The notes below the pieces were generated by a model, which ran no database searches, was not told the origin of the DNA, and worked only from the letters and a program-made list of their open reading frames with translations. From NCBI GenBank assembly GCA_964620675.1, contig CAZUJU010000013.1:1-64000 (forward strand): DNA of 64,000 bases, read 5' to 3'. The stretch is from CAYSFW01 sp964620675. Its GTDB lineage: Bacteria; Pseudomonadota; Gammaproteobacteria; UWMA-0217. A program made the translations under genes and the position numbers. Positions 27,191-36,527 of the stretch are shown here, in pieces. How positions within the stretch are numbered: the stretch's first letter is position 1; each line of letters starts with the position of its first letter.

Positions 27191-27218
27191 TTGTGCGCCT
27201 CGTCGCGTTTGCTAGAAT
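27191..27218 (+). promoter_or_regulatory. Candidate sigma-70 promoter of trpF
   Basis: TTGTGC (27191-27196) and TAGAAT (27213-27218) with a 16-bp spacer, in the short truA-trpF gap and 26 bp before the trpF start. Fair match to the consensus by eye; not tested. Confidence 0.45.
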
Positions 27219-27244
27219 CGGCCCCTCGAATATGGATTACCTCA

Positions 27245-27871
27245 ATGCGAACCCGCGTCAAGGTCTGTGGAATTACTCGTGTCGAAGATGCCGAAGCCGC
27301 GGCGCACGCTGGTGTGGATGCGATCGGTCTGGTTTTCTACGCCCGCAGCGCGCGTGCCGTCACCCCTGCGCAAGCCGCGGTAATCACGCGCGCGTTGCCG
27401 CCGTTCGTGATGAGCGTCGGTTTGTTTGTCAACGCGTCTCATACCCTGATCGAGGAAGTCATGCGCCAGGTGCCGTTGCAACTGTTGCAGTTTCACGGCG
27501 ATGAATGTCCGGCGGACTGTGGGCGTTTTGGACTTCCGTATCTAAAGGCGGTGAGTATGCGAGCGGGCACCGATCTGGCGCGCTATGCCGACAGTTACCC
27601 GGATGCCTGTGGTTTTCTACTCGACAACCACGGCGGAGGCAGCGCGGGTGGAACCGGCGAGTGTTTCGATTGGGGTTTGGTGCCGCGTCAGTTTAGTCGA
27701 CCGTGGGTGCTTGCGGGTGGCTTGAATCCGGTCAATGTCGCGGATGCGATCGAGCGAACCAGGCCCTGGGGAATCGACCTGAGCAGCGGCGTTGAATCCG
27801 CGCCGGGTCGCAAGAGTCACGAGAAAATCACGGCGTTAATGAATGAGGTCATGCGTGTCAACTGTAGCTGA
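27245..27871 (+). CDS. trpF: Phosphoribosylanthranilate isomerase
   Basis: 208 residues, a standalone TrpF. Amadori rearrangement step of tryptophan synthesis in a TIM barrel. Catalytic Cys in VKVCGITRVEDA (residues 5-16), LLQFHGDE in the middle and phosphate binding GIDLSSGVESAPGRK near the end; the general-acid Asp lies in FLLDNHGGG. Start ATG 27245 yields MRTRVKVCGIT, the conserved N-terminus. It overlaps the start of trpB, so translation is coupled. Confidence 0.97.
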   Translation: MRTRVKVCGITRVEDAEAAAHAGVDAIGLVFYARSARAVTPAQAAVITRALPPFVMSVGLFVNASHTLIEEVMRQVPLQLLQFHGDECPADCGRFGLPYLKAVSMRAGTDLARYADSYPDACGFLLDNHGGGSAGGTGECFDWGLVPRQFSRPWVLAGGLNPVNVADAIERTRPWGIDLSSGVESAPGRKSHEKITALMNEVMRVNCS

Positions 27872-29084
27872 GCAAACCCCGAACCTCGATTGGGACGCGT
27901 TTCCTGATTCGCGTGGGCACTTCGGCCCGTATGGCGGTCGCTTTGTCGCCGAGACCTTGATGGAGCCGCTCGAAGCGCTGCGCCTGGCCTACGAGCGCTA
28001 CCGCGGCGACCCGGACTTTATGGCCGAGTTCGATCGCGATCTGGCGCACTATGTCGGGCGACCGAGCCCGCTCTACCTGGCCGAGCGGTGGACGCGCAAA
28101 CTTGGCGGTGCGCGGATCTATCTGAAACGCGAGGATCTCAATCACACCGGCGCGCACAAGGTCAACAACACCATCGGCCAGGCCATGCTGGCCCAGCGCA
28201 TGGGCAAAACCCGGATTATCGCCGAGACTGGAGCCGGTCAGCATGGCGTCGCGACCGCAACCGTTGCGGCACGCTTGGGCCTAGAATGTGTGGTGTACAT
28301 GGGCGCCGAGGATATTCAACGGCAGGCACCCAATGTCTACCGCATGAAGCTGCTCGGTGCGCAAGTCGTCCCGGTGACCTCCGGTTCACGCACGCTCAAG
28401 GACGCGCTCAACGAGGCGATGCGCGATTGGGTGACCCACGTCGACGATACGTTTTACATCATTGGCACGGTCGCAGGTCCGCACCCTTACCCAATGATGG
28501 TGCGGGACTTTCAGTCGATCATCGGTCGCGAGGCGCGGCGCCAGATCCTGGAACTGGAAGGGCGTTTGCCGGACGCGCTGGTCGCCTGCGTGGGTGGCGG
28601 CTCCAACGCCATCGGGCTGTTTCATCCGTTTCTCAAGGATTCATCGGTGGCGCTATACGGCGTCGAGGCGGCGGGCGATGGGATTGCAACGGGGCGTCAC
28701 GCGGCGCCGCTAAACGCCGGGCGCCCGGGCGTCCTGCACGGCAACCGTACCTACCTGATGGAGGACGCCGACGGACAGATCATCGAGACCCATTCGGTCT
28801 CCGCCGGACTCGATTATCCCGGTGTCGGACCGGAACATGCGTGGCTCAAGGATACTCATCGCGCGCGTTACGTCGCTGTCACCGATACCGAGGCGTTGCA
28901 GGGTTTTCATGAGTTGACTCGCATCGAGGGCATCATTCCGGCCCTGGAAAGCAGTCACGCCTTGGCCTATGCCGCCAAACTCGCGCCGGAACTCGGGCGG
29001 GATTGTACGCTCATCGTCAATCTGTCCGGCCGTGGTGACAAGGACATCAACACCATCGCGCGCCTGGAGGGCATTCAATTATGA
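27855..29084 (+). CDS. trpB: Tryptophan synthase beta chain
   Basis: 409 residues from GTG 27855, which has a GAGGT ribosome binding site five bases upstream; ATG 27843 in the same frame would add four residues and has no such site. PLP enzyme that condenses indole with serine. The PLP lysine is in HTGAHKVNNTIGQAM (about residue 102). Also visible are ETGAGQHGVATATVAARLGL, the glycine-rich phosphate loop CVGGGSNAIG and the C-terminal NLSGRGDKDI. The gene overlaps trpF at its 5' end and trpA by four bases (ATGA) at its 3' end. Confidence 0.97.
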   Translation: MSTVAEQTPNLDWDAFPDSRGHFGPYGGRFVAETLMEPLEALRLAYERYRGDPDFMAEFDRDLAHYVGRPSPLYLAERWTRKLGGARIYLKREDLNHTGAHKVNNTIGQAMLAQRMGKTRIIAETGAGQHGVATATVAARLGLECVVYMGAEDIQRQAPNVYRMKLLGAQVVPVTSGSRTLKDALNEAMRDWVTHVDDTFYIIGTVAGPHPYPMMVRDFQSIIGREARRQILELEGRLPDALVACVGGGSNAIGLFHPFLKDSSVALYGVEAAGDGIATGRHAAPLNAGRPGVLHGNRTYLMEDADGQIIETHSVSAGLDYPGVGPEHAWLKDTHRARYVAVTDTEALQGFHELTRIEGIIPALESSHALAYAAKLAPELGRDCTLIVNLSGRGDKDINTIARLEGIQL

Positions 29085-29908
29085 GCAGGATCGCAGCCCG
29101 CTTCGCCGCGCTTCGCGCGCAGGGCCGCAAGGCGCTGATTCCTTACATTACGGCGGGCGACCCGCATCCAGATCTTACGGTGGATCTGCTGCACACGCTG
29201 GTGGGTGCCGGTGCCGATCTGCTCGAACTCGGGGTGCCGTTTTCCGATCCGATGGCCGATGGCCCCGTCATTCAGGCGGCGTGTGAACGCGCGCTGCAAC
29301 ACCACGTCAGCCTGCGTAAAGTGCTTGAAATGGTGCGCGTATTCCGAGCCGCCGACCCGGACACGCCGGTGGTGTTGATGGGTTATCTGAACCCGATCGA
29401 GGTCATGGGCTACCGCGCGTTCGCCACCGCGGCGTCGGAGGCGGGTGTCGACGGCGTGCTGATCGTCGACATGCCGCCTGAAGAGGGAAGTGATCTGGTG
29501 GACGAGCTGACGCGGGCCGCGCTCGATCCGATCTTCCTCGCGGCACCCACGACCCACGCCGATCGCTTGCGCGTCATTGCCGCAGCTGGTAAGGGTTTTG
29601 TCTATTACGTTTCGCTCAAGGGGGTGACTGGCGCGGCGACCCTCGACGTCGATGCGGTGGCGGCCAAACTCGCGGCGATGCGGGAGTGGGTCGATCTTCC
29701 GCTCGGCGTTGGCTTCGGGATTCGCGATGCGGCTACCGCCGCCAGGGTTGCCAAGGTCGCCGATGCGGTGGTGGTTGGGAGTGCGCTGGTGGCGCGCATC
29801 GCCGCGCATGCGTCGGACCCTGCGCGAATTCACGCGGAGCTCGCCGGTCTGGTCCGACAAATGCGTGACGCGATGGATGCAGCCGCCTCTGCACCGATCG
29901 ATAATTGA
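29081..29908 (+). CDS. trpA: Tryptophan synthase alpha chain
   Basis: 275 residues. Cleaves indole-glycerol phosphate and channels indole to TrpB. Catalytic Glu and Asp are in DLLELGVPFSDPMADGPVIQ (residues about 46-65). The flexible-loop and phosphate motifs (YVSLKGVTGA, LPLGVGFGIRD) are intact. It overlaps trpB by ATGA and is followed after 12 bp by accD. Confidence 0.98.
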   Translation: MSRIAARFAALRAQGRKALIPYITAGDPHPDLTVDLLHTLVGAGADLLELGVPFSDPMADGPVIQAACERALQHHVSLRKVLEMVRVFRAADPDTPVVLMGYLNPIEVMGYRAFATAASEAGVDGVLIVDMPPEEGSDLVDELTRAALDPIFLAAPTTHADRLRVIAAAGKGFVYYVSLKGVTGAATLDVDAVAAKLAAMREWVDLPLGVGFGIRDAATAARVAKVADAVVVGSALVARIAAHASDPARIHAELAGLVRQMRDAMDAAASAPIDN

Positions 29909-29920
29909 GGAGCACGAACT

Positions 29921-30790
29921 ATGAGTTGGTTCAGCAAATTGATGCCGACCCGTATCCGGACCGACGCAACCGACAAGCGCGCGGTTCCCGAAGGCGTTTG
30001 GCATAAATGCGATGCGTGCGACGCGGTGCTCTACCGGGTTGAACTCGAACGTAATCTCGAAGTTTGCCCCAAGTGTGGCCACCACAATCGGATCGGTGCC
30101 CGCCGCCGTCTCGACGTGTTCCTCGATGCCGAGCCGCGCGAGGAGATCGCGACCGAACTCGAGCCCATTGATATCCTGAAGTTCAAGGACAGCAAACGTT
30201 ATCGCGACCGCCTTGCCACCGCGCAAAAGACCACCGGTGAAAAAGACGCAGTGATCGGAATTCGGGGCCGGGTGCGGGGTGTGCCCGTGGTCGCGGTGGC
30301 CTTCGAGTTCGCGTTCATGGGAGGGTCGATGGGTGCGGCGGTCGGCGAGAAGTTTGTCCGCGCGGTGAACGCCAGCATCGAGCACGGCTGCGGCTTGGTC
30401 GTGTTCACCGCGAGTGGGGGGGCACGGATGCAGGAGGCGCTGTTTTCGTTAATGCAAATGGCGAAGACCAGCGCAGCGTTGATGCGTCTGCGGGGGGCTG
30501 GGCTGCCTTTTATCTCGGTGCTGACCGACCCGACCATGGGTGGCGTCTCGGCCAGCTTCGCGATGCTCGGCGATGTCCATATCGCCGAACCCAAGGCGTT
30601 GATCGGATTTGCCGGGCCGCGGGTAATCGAGCAGACCGTGCGCGAAAAGCTTCCGGAGGGGTTTCAGCGTTCGGAGTTTCTGCTCGAACACGGCGCGATC
30701 GACCGCATTGTTGAACGCAGTCAGTTACGTCAGGAATTGGCCGGGTTACTCAGTATTCTGCTGCAACAACCCGCGCCGCAGCCGGCTTGA
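29921..30790 (+). CDS. accD: Acetyl-CoA carboxylase carboxyltransferase beta subunit
   Basis: 289 residues, full length. Transfers the carboxyl group from biotin to acetyl-CoA together with AccA. The N-terminal zinc ribbon is intact: WHKCDACDAVLY and LEVCPKCGHHNRI. The crotonase-fold core shows FEFAFMGGSMGAAVGEKFV and FTASGGARMQEALFSLMQMA. GAGGAG ribosome binding site. The trpBA-accD-folC order places fatty-acid and folate genes behind trp genes, as in several gammaproteobacteria. Confidence 0.98.
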   Translation: MSWFSKLMPTRIRTDATDKRAVPEGVWHKCDACDAVLYRVELERNLEVCPKCGHHNRIGARRRLDVFLDAEPREEIATELEPIDILKFKDSKRYRDRLATAQKTTGEKDAVIGIRGRVRGVPVVAVAFEFAFMGGSMGAAVGEKFVRAVNASIEHGCGLVVFTASGGARMQEALFSLMQMAKTSAALMRLRGAGLPFISVLTDPTMGGVSASFAMLGDVHIAEPKALIGFAGPRVIEQTVREKLPEGFQRSEFLLEHGAIDRIVERSQLRQELAGLLSILLQQPAPQPA

Positions 30791-30796
30791 GTTTGG

Positions 30797-32062
30797 GTGC
30801 GTTTCGCCACGCTCCAGGCCTGGCTCGACTGGCAGGCCGCGTTTCACCCCAAGGCGATCGATCTCGGGCTCGAACGGGTGCGAGCGGTCGCGGCACGGCT
30901 TGACCTGCTGCACCCACAGGCTTACGTCATCACGGTTGGGGGTACCAACGGCAAGGGTTCATCCGTCGCGTTGCTGGAAACGGCGCTGGTGCTTTCCGGG
31001 CAGCGCGTCGTCGCCTACAGCTCCCCTCATCTCGACGCCTATAACGAGCGGATCAGACGAAATCTCATTCCCGCCGATGATACGGCCATCATCGCCGCAT
31101 TCGCGGCCATCGATGCCGCGCGTGGCGACATCAGCCTGAGTTACTTCGAGTTCGGAACCTTGGCTGCGATCTGGCTGGCGCGTGAATTCAACGCCGATTG
31201 CCTGGTTCTTGAGGTTGGCCTGGGCGGTCGTCTCGATGCAGTCAATCTTCTCGATGCCGAAATCGCATTGGTGACGTCAATTGGGCTCGACCACACCGAT
31301 TGGTTGGGCCCGGATCTAGACTCGATCGGGCGCGAAAAGGCAGGCATCGCCCGCCCCGGCAAGCCGTTGGTTGTCGCCCAGCGTCGAGCGCCCGCGGGTT
31401 TGCTTGAAACCGCGCGCGCGCTCGGCGCGACCCTGGTGGAGGTCGGGGTCGACTACGACTTTTGGCGCGATGGGACGAGTTGGGGCTGGTCTCGGAGCCG
31501 ACAAGTTGAGGCGGCGCTTCCACTGCCGGCATTGCCGGGCGCGCACCAGGTACAGAACGCGGCCGGGGTCATGACGGTGTTGGCGCTGCTGCCCCCAGGT
31601 TTGAGGCCCGAGCCGCGGCATTGGCGGCAGGCACTCGCGGCGGTGCGCTTGGCGGGACGATTCGAACAAGTGCGGACGGCAGCCCACACCGTCATTTTCG
31701 ATGTCGCACATAACCCGGACAGTGCTCGCGCGCTGGCCGCGACGCTGCACGCGTACCCGTTCGAGGGGCGCACGGTGGCGCTGTTCGGCGTTATGCGCGA
31801 TAAAGAGGTCGAGGTCATGTTCGAAGCGCTGGGACCCTACGTGGACGAATGGCTCCTGGTGCAACCCGAGGTCGATCGTGCCATGGGGGTGGATGAATTG
31901 GCGCGCCGTTTGCGACCGGTGCTGCCCGATGCGTCTGTTACGCGGGCTGGAACGACCACACTGGCGTGGCAGCTTTTTGTTGCCCGGTGTGGCCACGGCG
32001 ACCGTCTGCTCGTAACCGGATCGTTCTATACCGTAGCCGAAGCTAGGCGGATACTCCTATAA
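30797..32062 (+). CDS. folC: Bifunctional dihydrofolate/folylpolyglutamate synthase
   Basis: 421 residues, GTG start 6 bp after accD. Mur-ligase family: ATP-binding VGGTNGKGSSVALLETALVL at about 45-65, AYSSPHLDAYNERIR, the metal-binding FEFGTLAAIWLA, and SIGLDHTDWLGPDLDSIGREK with the carbamylated-lysine region. The C-terminal half contains DVAHNPDSARALAATL. It adds glutamate to dihydropteroate and to folates. Confidence 0.96.
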   Translation: MRFATLQAWLDWQAAFHPKAIDLGLERVRAVAARLDLLHPQAYVITVGGTNGKGSSVALLETALVLSGQRVVAYSSPHLDAYNERIRRNLIPADDTAIIAAFAAIDAARGDISLSYFEFGTLAAIWLAREFNADCLVLEVGLGGRLDAVNLLDAEIALVTSIGLDHTDWLGPDLDSIGREKAGIARPGKPLVVAQRRAPAGLLETARALGATLVEVGVDYDFWRDGTSWGWSRSRQVEAALPLPALPGAHQVQNAAGVMTVLALLPPGLRPEPRHWRQALAAVRLAGRFEQVRTAAHTVIFDVAHNPDSARALAATLHAYPFEGRTVALFGVMRDKEVEVMFEALGPYVDEWLLVQPEVDRAMGVDELARRLRPVLPDASVTRAGTTTLAWQLFVARCGHGDRLLVTGSFYTVAEARRILL

Positions 32063-32063
32063 T
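32058..32063 (+). promoter_or_regulatory. Candidate -10 box before dedD
   Basis: A perfect TATAAT 30 bp before the SPOR protein start, overlapping the folC stop. No good -35 box is visible at the right distance, so a promoter here is only possible. Confidence 0.3.
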
Positions 32064-32092
32064 CGAATGCAAACTCAGAGCTGGTTAGCACA

Positions 32093-32842
32093 ATGGATAA
32101 GGCATTGAAACAGAAACTCGTAGGCGCAGCGGTCTTGATCGCACTCGCGGTCATCTTTATTCCCATGTTGCTGGATGGCGGAAAAAAGGACGAACCCGCA
32201 ACGATGCAGATCGAAGTGCCGCAAAAGCCGGTGTACGAGATCCCGAATCGGCTCGAGCCCGTAATGCCGCCGCCGGTTGCCGCGGTATTGCCGACGGCGC
32301 CGATCGATTCCGTCTCACCGCCCGCCGTGGAGCAGACCACGACTCCAACGCCTTCGCCAACGGCTAGCACTTCAACTTCGCCGGCGCCGAGTGCACCGCC
32401 GACGGTCGAGTCGAGCAAATCGTCCCCCACAGTCGCAAGCCCGGCCACAACCAAAGCGGAGGCACCTAAGCCCGCCGCCGCAACACCGCCAGCCGCAACA
32501 CCGGCGGCGCCCACGCCGCCCGCGATCGCGCCGTCCGCGCCTGCACCCGCCATCGCTACGGCGCCGAAAGCGCCCCCTCGCACCGAACCCGGCGCGCCCG
32601 GTGCCGGCGCCGGATTTGTGGTGCAGGTCGGCAGTTTTAGCAAACAGGACAACGCCGATTCGGTCAAGAGCAAGCTTGCCGCGGCCGGCTTCCCTGCGTT
32701 CGTCGAGACCGTTGGCGCGAGCGGCAATCAGATCTTCCGCGTGAAGGTCGGTCCGCGTCCCAGTCGCGAGGCCGCCGACGATCTGCGCCAAAAGCTGATC
32801 GATACGCAAAAAATGGAAGGCATTATCGTCACGCACCCGTGA
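32093..32842 (+). CDS. dedD: DedD-like SPOR-domain cell-division protein
   Basis: 249 residues. A short cytoplasmic N-terminus and one transmembrane helix (LVGAAVLIALAVIFIPMLL, about residues 9-27) are followed by about 140 residues of Pro/Ala/Thr-rich periplasmic linker. A C-terminal SPOR domain begins GFVVQVGSFSKQDNADSVKS at about 173. SPOR domains bind denuded septal peptidoglycan and DedD is a septal-ring protein. Gene order folC-dedD-cvpA-purF is the classic one in E. coli and relatives and supports the assignment. Confidence 0.93.
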   Translation: MDKALKQKLVGAAVLIALAVIFIPMLLDGGKKDEPATMQIEVPQKPVYEIPNRLEPVMPPPVAAVLPTAPIDSVSPPAVEQTTTPTPSPTASTSTSPAPSAPPTVESSKSSPTVASPATTKAEAPKPAAATPPAATPAAPTPPAIAPSAPAPAIATAPKAPPRTEPGAPGAGAGFVVQVGSFSKQDNADSVKSKLAAAGFPAFVETVGASGNQIFRVKVGPRPSREAADDLRQKLIDTQKMEGIIVTHP

Positions 32843-32883
32843 CGGCGCCCAGATCCGACTTCAATCACTAGCACAGATAACTC

Positions 32884-33369
32884 ATGCATTGGGTAGATAT
32901 TGTCGTTTTCGCGATCATCGGTCTTTCGTTGATCATCGGGTTGTTTCGCGGGCTGATCAAGGAAGCGATTTCGCTCGCGACCTGGGTCGCCGCGATCTGG
33001 ATTGCGCTGGTTTTCGCCGCGCCGTTCGCGAGTGTGCTGCCGTTTCAGGTCGGCAGCCAGACGGTGCAGAGCGCGATCGCGTTTTTACTGGTTTTCATAG
33101 TGGTGCTCATCGCCGGGGGGATCGTGAATTACCTCGCAGGGCAGTTGGTGGACAAGACCGGCCTCAGTGGTACCGATCGCATGCTCGGTCTGGTTTTCGG
33201 CCTCGCGCGCGGCGGACTGCTGGTGGCGGTTTTGGTGTTGCTCGCCAAGATGACCAACATGCCAAGTGAACCTTGGTGGCAGAGTTCGCTGACCTTGCCA
33301 TTCTTTACCGATGTCGCGGCCTGGTTGAAAGGCATCCTGCCACCGTCGATGGCGCAGCATTTTGGCTAA
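32884..33369 (+). CDS. cvpA: CvpA family inner-membrane protein
   Basis: 161 residues with four hydrophobic helices (IVVFAIIGLSLIIGLFRGL at the start and AIAFLLVFIVVLIAGGIVNY in the middle). CvpA is named for colicin V production and is needed for envelope integrity in some enterobacteria; its molecular role is not settled. Sits immediately before purF as in E. coli. Confidence 0.95.
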   Translation: MHWVDIVVFAIIGLSLIIGLFRGLIKEAISLATWVAAIWIALVFAAPFASVLPFQVGSQTVQSAIAFLLVFIVVLIAGGIVNYLAGQLVDKTGLSGTDRMLGLVFGLARGGLLVAVLVLLAKMTNMPSEPWWQSSLTLPFFTDVAAWLKGILPPSMAQHFG

Positions 33370-33393
33370 TCGCATGCAAGAGAGTGACGCAAC

Positions 33394-34902
33394 ATGTGTG
33401 GCATAGTCGGTATCGTCAGTCACCACGGCGCGGTCAATCAGGAACTCTACGATGCCTTGACGGTCCTCCAACACCGCGGTCAGGACGCCGCCGGTATCGT
33501 AACCTGCAAGGATAATCAGTTGTTTCTGCGCAAGGACAATGGTCTGGTGCGCGATGTGTTTCATACCCGCCACATGGCGCGTTTGATCGGCAGCATGGGG
33601 ATCGGCCATGTCCGTTACCCCACCGCCGGTTCGCCGTCCTCGGCCGAGTCGCAGCCGATGTATGTCAATTCGCCGTTCGGCATCGCGCTCGGCCACAATG
33701 GCAACCTGAATAATACCGATGAACTCAAGCGCGAGCTGTTTCTGCAGGATCGCCGCCACATCAATACCACCTCCGATTCCGAGGTGCTGCTGAATGTGTT
33801 TGCGCAGGAACTGTTGCGTCAGGACAGCCTGGTGCCGCGGCCGCAGGATGTGTTCGCCGCGGTGGCCGGGGTGCATCGTCGGTGCAAGGGCGCCTACGCG
33901 GTAACGGCACTGATCGCCGGGCACGGCATCGTTGGTTTCCGCGATCCGAACGGAATCCGTCCGATCGTCTACGGCCGCCGCGCGGTTGCCGAGGGTTATG
34001 AATACATCATCGCTTCCGAGACCGTCGCACTGGATGCGCTCGGTTTTGAGTATGTCGACGATCTGGGACCGGGCGAGGCGGTTTACATCACGCAGGCCGG
34101 TGAGGTCCACCGCCAGCCGTGCGCCGAGCACGCGGTGCTCAATCCCTGTATTTTCGAGTACGTCTATTTCGCCCGGCCGGACTCGATCATCGATGGAATA
34201 TCGGTGCACAAGGCGCGGATGCGCATGGGGATCCGTCTCGCGGAACAAATCGAGCGCGATTGGCCCGATCATGATATCGACGTCGTCATACCGGTGCCCG
34301 ACAGCGGCCGCACCGCGGCAATCGAGCTGGCGTTGAAACTCGGCGTCAAGTATCGCGAAGGTTTCATTAAGAACCGGTATATCGGCCGCACCTTCATCAT
34401 GCCCGGGCAGCAGGCGCGTAAGAAATCGGTCCGACAGAAGCTCAATGCGATCGGTCTGGAATTTCAGGATCAAAACGTGCTGCTGGTGGATGACTCGATC
34501 GTCCGCGGCACTACCTCGCGCGAAATCGTGCAGATGGCGCGCGAGGCCGGGGCGCGCAAGGTCTATTTCGCCTCCGCCGCGCCGCCGATCCGCTACCCCA
34601 ATGTTTACGGTATCGACATGCCCGCGGCGGATGAGCTGATCGCGCACAACCGCTCGCATGACGAGGTATGCCAGGCGATCGCCGCGGATCGTTTGATCTA
34701 CCAGCCCCTCGACGACTTGATCGCCGCCGTCCAGCGCGACAACGCTACGATCCCGGAGTTCGAGTGCTCGGTATTCACCGGACACTACATCACGGCCATC
34801 TCGGATGATTACCTGCAGGAACTCGGGCGGCGGCGTAACGATGCCAACAAGAGCCAGCGCACTCGGCAGACGGCCGGGGTTGATTTGCATAACACCGCGT
34901 GA
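33394..34902 (+). CDS. purF: Amidophosphoribosyltransferase
   Basis: 502 residues, full length. First committed step of purine synthesis. After Met removal the N-terminal nucleophile Cys2 is exposed (MCGIVGIVSHHGAVNQELYD), indicating the E. coli-type enzyme without propeptide. The phosphoribosyltransferase loop is NVLLVDDSIVRGTTSREIVQ at about 363-382. It follows cvpA by 24 bp. Confidence 0.98.
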   Translation: MCGIVGIVSHHGAVNQELYDALTVLQHRGQDAAGIVTCKDNQLFLRKDNGLVRDVFHTRHMARLIGSMGIGHVRYPTAGSPSSAESQPMYVNSPFGIALGHNGNLNNTDELKRELFLQDRRHINTTSDSEVLLNVFAQELLRQDSLVPRPQDVFAAVAGVHRRCKGAYAVTALIAGHGIVGFRDPNGIRPIVYGRRAVAEGYEYIIASETVALDALGFEYVDDLGPGEAVYITQAGEVHRQPCAEHAVLNPCIFEYVYFARPDSIIDGISVHKARMRMGIRLAEQIERDWPDHDIDVVIPVPDSGRTAAIELALKLGVKYREGFIKNRYIGRTFIMPGQQARKKSVRQKLNAIGLEFQDQNVLLVDDSIVRGTTSREIVQMAREAGARKVYFASAAPPIRYPNVYGIDMPAADELIAHNRSHDEVCQAIAADRLIYQPLDDLIAAVQRDNATIPEFECSVFTGHYITAISDDYLQELGRRRNDANKSQRTRQTAGVDLHNTA

Positions 34903-34908
34903 ATCCCG

Positions 34909-35505
34909 ATGCGGGTTGTTGTGCTACTCGGGTTGATCGTTAGCATGTTCGCGCCGTTGTCCGTCGTTGCGAGCATCCCCGCCGACCTCCGCGCGGGTAT
35001 GGCGGCCTTTGCTTCCGCGCCGCAGGATAGGCTCGTCGTGGTCGATATTGCTGCCCAGCGGCTGACCTATTATGGGAGCGACGAACCCGCGCTGAGCTGG
35101 CCGGTGTCGACCGCGAGCAAGGGCATCGGCAATCGCGCCGGCAGCGAACAGACCCCGCTGGGTTGGCACCGCGTAAAATCGCGTTTCGGCAAGAATGCCG
35201 CGCTTGGCACCATCTTCGAGGCGCGGCGTAATACCGGGCGAATCGCCGAGATCGAATCGCGCCCCCAGCGCACCGGCCGCGACCATGTGACGACCCGAAT
35301 CCTCTGGCTGCAGGGGCTTGAGCGCGGCGTCAATCTGGGTGGAAACGTGGATTCTCACGCCCGTTACATCTATATCCACGGTACCCATGAAGAAGGTTTG
35401 ATCGGGCAACCCGCCTCCCACGGGTGCGTGCGGATGCGCAATCCCGACGTCGTGGAGTTGTTCGACCGGGTGCCCGATGAAACCCTGGTCCTGATTCGGG
35501 AATGA
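34909..35505 (+). CDS. Exported L,D-transpeptidase (YkuD domain)
   Basis: 198 residues with a cleavable signal peptide (VVVLLGLIVSMFAPLSVVAS). The YkuD domain has YIYIHGTHEEGLIGQPASHG followed by CVRM, so the catalytic His and Cys (HGT, SHGCVRM) are present. These enzymes make 3-3 cross-links in peptidoglycan or attach proteins to it; short single-domain forms without LysM are often of unknown specificity. Begins 6 bp after purF, so it is probably co-transcribed. Confidence 0.9.
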   Translation: MRVVVLLGLIVSMFAPLSVVASIPADLRAGMAAFASAPQDRLVVVDIAAQRLTYYGSDEPALSWPVSTASKGIGNRAGSEQTPLGWHRVKSRFGKNAALGTIFEARRNTGRIAEIESRPQRTGRDHVTTRILWLQGLERGVNLGGNVDSHARYIYIHGTHEEGLIGQPASHGCVRMRNPDVVELFDRVPDETLVLIRE

Positions 35506-35721
35506 AGCGCCTGCCGATGCGGTTTTGGAAACGGGTAAGCCGGAGTGAATGAGGCGGTCGATCACCAGATGTCACGGAGTCGACCGCGGCCGCCTGCGGG
35601 CCGAGTATCAGTTGCGGCAGGCCGGTACCCCCGTTCAGTTTCGATACACGTGCGGCGGTGCGTCGCGCGACACTCGCTCAAAAGCTCGACTGAGCACGAT
35701 TGACCACCAAGGAGTCACCCT

Positions 35722-36423
35722 ATGACAATGAAACTCTCCCGGGTTGCGTTTGCAACCGCGTTGCTGACCTTGACAACCGTCGCGGTTGCCACGCCCTACG
35801 CGCCGCCAGGGCTTTACGGGATGCCGGAGGCCGGACCCGGTTATCCGCACCAACAACGCCCGTACTACCCCCGGCCACCGATGCCGCACGCCGCGCCACA
35901 AGCGCAAGCGCAACCGGCGCAGCCGAGCCCGCTCGATCTGCTGCGTCAGGGTATCGACGCAACCGTTGAGTTCCTTGGCAGTGAGCAGGCGCGTGACCGC
36001 GGCGCGATCGAGGGTTTCGTTGCGCAGTCGATGAGCCAGTATTTTGATTTCGACCGGATGGCTCAGCTCGTGGGTGGCCGCGTCTACCGTGAGCTTGACC
36101 AAGTCCAGCGCGCGGCGTTTCAAGGGCGCTTGCAAGGCATGTTCCTGTCGGCATTCGTCGGCAATCTGGCGGGGCATGCCGGGAAGCCGCCGCAGGTCGA
36201 TTTTCTGCCCGTGCGCCGGGTCAGCGAGGATGAGGTGAACGCCTACGCGCGGGTGCGCTTCGCCGACAATTCGACCAGCCGGCTGGTCTTTCGCTTCGGC
36301 AAGAGCGGCGAGTCGTGGAAGGTGTTCGACGTTGCCGCCGACGGCAGTAGCGCGGTGCTCTATTACCGGTCGCATTTCCTGGCGCAGGGGCGTCAGCAGG
36401 GACCGCAAGGCTTGATGCGGTAA
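35722..36423 (+). CDS. MlaC/Ttg2D-like periplasmic protein
   Basis: 233 residues. Signal peptide (LSRVAFATALLTLTTVAVAT), then about 45 residues rich in Pro, Tyr and Gln, then a domain of about 160 residues resembling MlaC (PF05494): YFDFDRMAQLVGGRVYRELD, the helical middle and a C-terminal beta-sheet (NSTSRLVFRFGKSGESWKVF, DVAADG). MlaC shuttles phospholipids in the periplasm with MlaFEDB, but no other mla gene is nearby. The Pro-rich spacer is unusual for the family. It could be an orphan MlaC-like carrier. The assignment rests on eye-level similarity. Confidence 0.7.
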   Translation: MTMKLSRVAFATALLTLTTVAVATPYAPPGLYGMPEAGPGYPHQQRPYYPRPPMPHAAPQAQAQPAQPSPLDLLRQGIDATVEFLGSEQARDRGAIEGFVAQSMSQYFDFDRMAQLVGGRVYRELDQVQRAAFQGRLQGMFLSAFVGNLAGHAGKPPQVDFLPVRRVSEDEVNAYARVRFADNSTSRLVFRFGKSGESWKVFDVAADGSSAVLYYRSHFLAQGRQQGPQGLMR

Positions 36424-36433
36424 ATGGATCGGC

Positions 36434-36470
36434 GCGGCAAGGCGACCGGCATCCCCGGTCGCCTTGCCGC
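36434..36470 (+). terminator. 16-bp stem-loop after the MlaC-like gene
   Basis: Perfect inverted repeat GCGGCAAGGCGACCGG and its complement with a 5-base loop (CATCC), starting 10 bp after the stop codon. No T-run follows. It probably marks the transcript end and separates this gene from the metZ leader. Confidence 0.6.
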
Positions 36471-36527
36471 GAGATCGAACCGGGCGATTGACAGTTTCGT
36501 AGCAACGCGCCTACCCTTTGATCGAGA

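Noticed and set aside
33085..34890. 601-codon minus-strand open frame
   Set aside because: Antisense to purF and the end of cvpA, both of which are fully conserved; no ribosome binding site or domain.
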